Source of the DNA: Dryococelus australis
Lineage: Eukaryota; Arthropoda; Insecta; Phasmatodea; Phasmatidae
DNA length: 64,000 nucleotides
Direction: 5' to 3'
NCBI GenBank assembly: GCA_029891345.1
Contig: CM057003.1
Coordinates: forward strand, 10,792,209-10,856,208
The translations under genes and the position numbers were made by a program. Shown here in pieces: positions 58,884 to 64,000 of this stretch (positions are counted from its first letter, which is position 1; every line of letters starts with the position of its first letter). The notes beneath the pieces are model-generated. The model did not search any database and was not told where the DNA came from. It saw only the letters and a program-made list of their open reading frames with translations.

Positions 58884-60628
58884 ATGATATAGCCGAGATG
58901 TGGAGAAAGGCGTGGGGTAGCTGAGCATCGGAGGTGTTCTTGCTCTGCTAATACGATCTACTGGTAACCATTTTCCCTCAAAATTTCCCCTTTTTCTCGA
59001 AAATTTCCCGTCTTTCCCTCAAAAAATCACTTTTCGATCCATGGGGAGGATTCGGGAGGATCGTCTTCAAGGGCAGAGCAGTGGCGACTGTAGGTTTTAT
59101 AGTCATAGGGTTTGATATAATCGACACACAGGGTTCAGGGTCCGGAGTCAGTCCTGACCATCAGCCATCTTGCCCGTCATGTTATACGTCGGTGGCCTTG
59201 ACTCTTGACTTTGACATCGTGCCCATGTCCTTGGATCAGCTTGCACCCGAATATTTCAAAAATATCCAAAAAATTCCCCGAAAAAATATCCAAATATATT
59301 TTGTAATTATTAAAAAAATATATAATCCAAAAAAAATTATTAAAAAGAATATTTAAGGAATTGTTAAAAAATATACATAATAATAAGTAATTGCAACAAA
59401 TTCCTTAAGAACCCTCGACACTTAACTCAAGACAAAAGACCCAAGGTGACAAAGAAAACGATGAAATTAAATATGATGAACATGGTGGGTAAATCGACAG
59501 CTCGCCTGGTGACGAACTCGAACATTAATACAATATGTGCTACATTAGTGATAAAAGAGTAAACAATTGTCAAACGAAAAAAAAAGCAAATATGGCTGGC
59601 GGAGTGCATTCGACAGAATGAGTACAGATGAGGGGGTGTGGAGGCCTGCCAACGAATTAACCAATGAGAAACATTGGTCGGGGAGGGAAAGGTTACGACA
59701 ACGTAATTGATTGTAGGAAGGTCAGTTGTCTGCCGGACATGGTACTGGGTAACTTGTAAATGTAAGTTTTTTAAAATTAATCGTTGATAATAGTTTTAAA
59801 TAAGTTTGTTATAAATTTTAAATACATTTTTAGAATCTTTGGTGACTTTTTTTTTTGGATATTTTGGACAATTTTTGTCTTCACCTTCATATAAGGTCAT
59901 GGGGGAATGCCAAAGGTCAAGTTCAATAGCACCTGCACTCAATATGGTGGCTAGGTAACATCATAACATGGCAGCCGAGAGTCCGGAATGACAGATCATG
60001 ATGCCGGCTTCAGCTCTGGGCCCTGTTATGACCAAACATTCAAAATTTTAATGTTTTAATTTCTGGTTGAGCGTGTTGGGTCAAGGATATTGAGTCGTCA
60101 GTTTTAGGTCTTGGATATTGAGTCTTGAGTCTTGGGTCTTTAGTCTTGAGTCTGTGATCTTTTGTACTAAGTCAAGCGTCAAGGGTTTCTGGAATTTTTA
60201 TTTTTTTTTAATTTTAGGGATTTTCATATATTTCTAATAATTTTTAAAAACTTTTTTGGCTTCAAGGTCATTCAAGGTCATGGGCACAGCGTCAAGGGCA
60301 AAGGTCAAGGTCACTGACATCTAACATGGCGGACAATGTGGATGAACCAAGATGGCTGTTGGTCAGGTCTAACTTCGAACCCTGGACCTAGTGTATCTAT
60401 TTGGCATACCCTATTCCTATGAAACCTACATGGCCGCCACTGCTCTGCTCTCGAAAACGATCCCCCAAATCCTTCGGATGAATTGGAAAAGTGCCTTTCG
60501 GAGGACCGTTTTTGTAACTGAGAAAAAGGGGGGGGAGGGGACATTTTGAAAAAAAATGGCAGTCAGGAGACCGGAATGACAGAGCATAAACAGCTCCGAC
60601 GCCCTTGTCCACAACTCGGCTATATCAT
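58884..60628. mobile_element. Foldback element with ~350-bp inverted arms
   Basis: The left arm (58884-59239) and right arm (60275-60628) align as inverted repeats over about 350 bp. Matching blocks include ATGATATAGCCGAG at the tips, GCAGAGCAGTGGCG, GTAGGTTT(T/C)ATAG, CAGGGTTC, CCTGACCA(T/A)CAGCCATCTTG and GCCCATG(T/A)CCTTG. The loop of about 1 kb is AT-rich with TTGAGTCTTGGGTCTT repeats (60080-60160) and no transposase. Such long-armed elements are usually moved by an outside enzyme. Target duplications are not clear. Confidence 0.78.
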
Positions 60629-60634
60629 TATATT

Positions 60635-61375
60635 TCCGCCTATAAAAAAAGTCATGATGAATATATCTTTAATGTCGTAAAAATGAAATATATAAATTTT
60701 TAACGTTTAATTTTGTTGCTGAATACAGCGTGTAATTTGGAAGTTAACATTTATCATGAGTTAAATACATTGCTGTGACATCTGGAATTCAAATAACGCG
60801 ACGCCTGCAGCGTCTAGCCTAAGGTTATCAGTTAGCTACTACGTAAGTCATCATACACCTCATAAATGTTTTCAAAAACTTTGTCAGTTTATTGTTTCGT
60901 TAAAGATAACAAAACTGACAATTAGACATGAAAGTAACTTATATAATAAATTATTCCACGCACTGTTAAATGTAACTTATCTAGTTCGTTTTCTCATTAT
61001 CAGAAAGAGAAAACATTCTGATGTGTACATCGCTGCAGTATATAATAAGCTGTAATAAACGTTAGCATGAGGAAACTATTACGATGCAGAGGTCTTTATA
61101 GCCGCTGTAGCTGCAATTTAAATCTAACTGCGCGTTCATCGTTCGTTCGTTTTCTTTCACTTCTCGACGGAGATAAAGTGAAATTTTCGTAGCTTCCGCT
61201 CTCCCGGTGCACGAGTCCGTAACAAATGGAAGTTAGTTGCATGCAATAACAGTTAATAGCGACGTGCAATTCGTACAGCGTGCATTAAAAATTCATGCAG
61301 TTTTATTGCTGCTTCACCTGAAAAAAACAGCGGAAGAACAAAAGTTCAATGTACAGTTAATTCACCTGGCCAACT
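60635..61375. other. AT-rich stretch, no gene seen
   Basis: No repeat family, frame or RNA gene recognised. Confidence 0.4.
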
Positions 61376-61378
61376 GCA

Positions 61379-61381
61379 ATA

Positions 61382-61466
<85 letters not shown>

Positions 61467-61477
61467 TATATATATAA
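61379..61477. repeat. (AT)n(AAT)n compound microsatellite
   Basis: A short (AT)n run, about twelve AAT units and a longer (AT)n run with one phase break follow each other over about 98 bases. Confidence 0.97.
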
Positions 61478-62097
61478 CTTGCCCGAGGCTTGGAAACCTG
61501 TTTCTACATCCCAGCGATCATGGCTATGGCTTAATGAGTATTTTCTGTGTGCTATAATTAAATTATTCGATCACATTGCCTCAATTAATGAAGATTAACA
61601 CGTGCTCTGACACGACCATCCCGGGAGAATTTTCATTACTGATGGAACTTGAATTCCGAAACCGACTTTTAAGTGGGTAATTCTAGTTAAACTATAGATA
61701 GGGCATTTCCGTAAACAGCGCTATACGAGAAGTAAACAGCCAAACTATACGTGAAATAGCCAAATATTTTATCTTTTACAAACACGAATAGACCCCTTAA
61801 CTGCGAGTATATTGGTCTGATGCAAAAAAAATAAATAAACCAAGTGTTATTTCAAGCGAAGTTTTCCTCATTGTATGGAGTTCTGATAAGCTGTTTTGGC
61901 TCCCTTGATTTTTATTGGGTTACGTATGATATTATAAATATATGGTAGAAAACTTACTGTTCATCAGCCATTCAGTTATTTGCATTAAGATCATTAATTT
62001 ACAGTACAACTTTAAAATATGTTTTAATTAGTGCCTGCTTTAGGTCCGTTTTTTTATTACTATCACTTTTTGTGACCAGAGCAGACTAACGAGTGAA

Positions 62098-62351
62098 GAG
62101 TAAAGAGATTTGGACGGCTCCTAACTTCGTGGTCTTGAGAGCCGATGAGGGTGATTGAGGTGAGAATGGAGCAGCGCCGGAATGAAAGGGCGGGGGAAAC
62201 GGGAGATCCCCGAGAAAACTCGTCGACCAACGGCATCGTCCGGCACGAATCCCACATGCGGAAATCCTGAGCGACCCGCCCGGGGATCGAACCCGGATCG
62301 CCTTGGTGGGAGAACGAGCAGGCTAACCGCGCGGCCATCGTGGTCCCAACT
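62098..62351 (-). mobile_element. SINE1, full length, perfect target duplication
   Basis: CTAACGAGTGAA lies on both sides (62086-62097 and 62352-62363), an exact 12-bp target-site duplication as made by LINE-type endonuclease. On the minus strand it has a good tRNA-like head (A box TGGCCGCGCGGTTAG, B box CGGGTTCGATCCCCGG), then TTTCCGCATGTGGGATTCG, GACGAGTTTTCTCGGGGATC, TCCCGTTTCCCCCGCCC and the tail GCTCTCAAGACCACGAAGTTA. It is the best-preserved copy in the window. A 115-codon frame across it is incidental. Confidence 0.95.
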
Positions 62352-62369
62352 CTAACGAGTGAATTCCGT

Positions 62370-63110
62370 TGCCGAGGTAACTTTAATACGCCTTGACGCC
62401 TTCCAGCCAAAAAAAAAGGATATTAGTTCCAATAGCAACTAAAGTTCAGTTGTTTGTGTCTATTTTCGGTTTATTTTGGTATGTTATTTTAAGTCGTCCA
62501 TCGATTAGTCTCCAAGCCCGAAGCTGGGTCGTTTTAAAGTAGTAATTCAAAAGCATAAAATATTTCTTGTCTTTTAACATTGTCACTACGTATCATTTAC
62601 GTAATAAAACGCCAGTACCTACATTATTAAAATCTTCTTGCTCTCATTTACTTGTAATACAGGGACATGCAGATCTCGGTACGTATTCGATGAACCCACT
62701 TCCTACCATAATTATTGTAATATTTTACGTGCCTTTAAAACCAAGCTCGTCGCATGAGTTTCAGCATTTCATAGTTTTGTTTGTAGAACTATACGTGTAA
62801 CATTTCTCACCGAAGCACTAAGAAGATCGAAACTGAATTGCGCATGTATTTTCCTACGGTCGGTAATAACGACGGAAAAAAAGTGCAACAGAAAAAGTCG
62901 AGTTTAAAGGTTTCGGTCGGTGAAATGAGGCGAAGATGAAACTGAGACGGAATGCAAGAGCGGAGAAAAGGGGAGAGCCCCACTGCTCCACTCTCACAAC
63001 ATTTCAGCCTCGCCCGAGCTCGAGACATAAAATGTCGCAAGTGAACGTCGACGACGTGGCACGACAATTCAGGCTTCTACGCCAATATTATCGGTGTCGC
63101 GTCCGACGCC
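62370..63110. other. Intergenic stretch, possible SINE1 fragment
   Basis: At 62920-62985, GGTGAAATGAGGCGAAGATG and then CGGAATGCAAGAGCGGAG resemble a diverged minus-strand SINE1 middle region. The match is weak and no other part of the SINE is clear. Confidence 0.25.
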
Positions 63111-63120
63111 AACATCGGAT

Positions 63121-63214
63121 GGCATGGCAATCACTGCACTGGACCGAGTGGGTCTTGCACACAGTATCTGACGGACGGCATGGCAATCACTGCACTGGAC
63201 CGAGTGGGTCTTCT
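63121..63214 (+). repeat. 56-bp spaced direct duplication
   Basis: GGCATGGCAATCACTGCACT followed by GGACCGAGTGGGTCTT occurs at 63121 and again at 63177. The period is 56 bp and the two copies look identical over 36 bases. It is a recent local duplication of unknown role. Confidence 0.9.
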
Positions 63215-63584
63215 GACAGTTCCGGGTAGGTCGAGATTATCGGCCCGACATCCTGTTGTCTGAGAGTACAGCAGCGGCCTGTATCTGTGTATCGGATAAT
63301 CGGGTACCGGTTCGATACGCAGCCGTCGAGAATAATGTTTCCTTAAATGAGTTTGCACACGTAATCCGAAATCTCGGAGTTGAGTACGTGTTTACTGTTC
63401 AGCGCTCATGGCTCACGGCGTAAGTAAAGCGATAGTAGGCAAAGCGTTGTTGCTTTTTTTATGGTTAATATGATGGTATTATATTATTAATAATAATAGA
63501 TTTCACCACGACGTAGTATTATTAATCTAGTTGGCAGGAGGAGCCCATGTTTATGAGACAACTATAGACGCATAAATCTTGTTT

Positions 63585-63900
63585 TTAAAAGCGGTTCTCA
63601 GTAAACGCAGCACTGTTGGAAGCCCTGCTTAAGATCTACTTGTATGCACATGATGTATTCCTCCGCCATATGTAACATTTACATTACCATCTTGGCTGCT
63701 CACTTTATTCACGCGAAGGTCAAGCGAAACTGTCGATATTAAAAAATTAAATATTTTACAAATCTACTTATTCTTACGCTTAAAATGCATTAAAAAATAG
63801 AAAGCAAAACAAATAACTTCAGTATTCACAAATGCTTGCCTAACACTTTTAATTCCAAATCTATGACATAGAACTACTTTGGCCCTGTCGTTGCCCAGAT
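63585..63900 (-). mobile_element. MITE family A1, truncated copy
   Basis: Read on the minus strand it matches A1 from near GGTAACGATGG-equivalent sequence, through TTGTGAATACTGAAGTTATT and TAAGAATAAGTAGATTTGT, to ATACAAGTAGATCTTAAGCA and GGGCTTCCAA. The terminal repeat at 63590-63615 is heavily mutated, and the other end stops near an A13 run (63903-63915). Confidence 0.7.
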
Positions 63901-64000
63901 ATAAAAAAAAAAAAACGGGCTATCCGACTTACCTTTGTGTAGAGAAGCTCTACTTGTGACAGTTAAGAAAGTAACGGTCATCAACCAAAACCGCTTTCTT

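Noticed and set aside
62063..62410. 115-codon minus-strand frame
   Set aside because: It lies over a full-length SINE1 with target duplications, so the frame is incidental.

Overview
The window is an AT-rich, repeat-rich stretch of a large animal genome, most likely an insect with long introns or large intergenic spaces. The signs are polymerase-III SINEs with tRNA heads, Tc1, hAT-like and Harbinger-like DNA transposons, TIR-bearing MITEs, long AT and CT microsatellites, and no dense array of open frames. Nothing bacterial is present. I cannot place it to species. A big-genome polyneopteran insect fits the repeat load, but that is a weak inference. I find no intact protein-coding gene that I can name; most open frames lie in SINEs, satellites or poly-C/poly-G tracts.

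Layout. 0-12 kb: GC-rich poly-C islands, an old dispersed repeat (family D) with a SINE inside it, a B-family repeat followed by a short MITE (A2), a 94-bp tandem triplet, a TIR element at 7.0-7.7 kb, and a decayed Tc1 transposon at 9.33-11.11 kb carrying a nested MITE (A1). 12-15.2 kb: a GC-rich candidate exon split by a hAT-like element with near-perfect 8-bp target duplications, then another A1 MITE and a SINE. 15.2-26.6 kb: mostly unannotated AT-rich sequence with a B-family repeat, minisatellites, a tRNA-Asp-like SINE relic and a perfect hairpin.

26.9-34.1 kb holds the most gene-like material, all on the minus strand. A decayed family-B DNA polymerase of the protein-primed type found in Polinton/Maverick, adintovirus and bidnavirus-like elements (26.94-29.45 kb) lies downstream of two unrecognised coding-like pseudogenes (32.44-32.90 and 33.02-33.91 kb) and perhaps the tail of a third (33.93-34.13 kb). 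I read this as a dead multigene virus-like mobile element.

34-48 kb: SINEs including an inverted pair, A1/A2 MITEs, two B-family repeats, a long hairpin with an AT loop, a Harbinger-like MITE with a SINE nested in it, a six-unit tandem array resembling the 5' end of U1 snRNA (42.76-43.02 kb), and a 17-unit 50-bp satellite (43.43-44.27 kb) starting at the end of a B-family repeat. 48-64 kb: a few GC-rich islands, a cryptic ~270-bp tandem array (55.76-56.66 kb), a 1.75-kb foldback element (58.88-60.63 kb), and a young SINE with a perfect 12-bp target duplication (62.1-62.36 kb).

There is no operon or pathway logic. The window records nested transposition and tandem amplification, with one decayed virus-like gene cluster.
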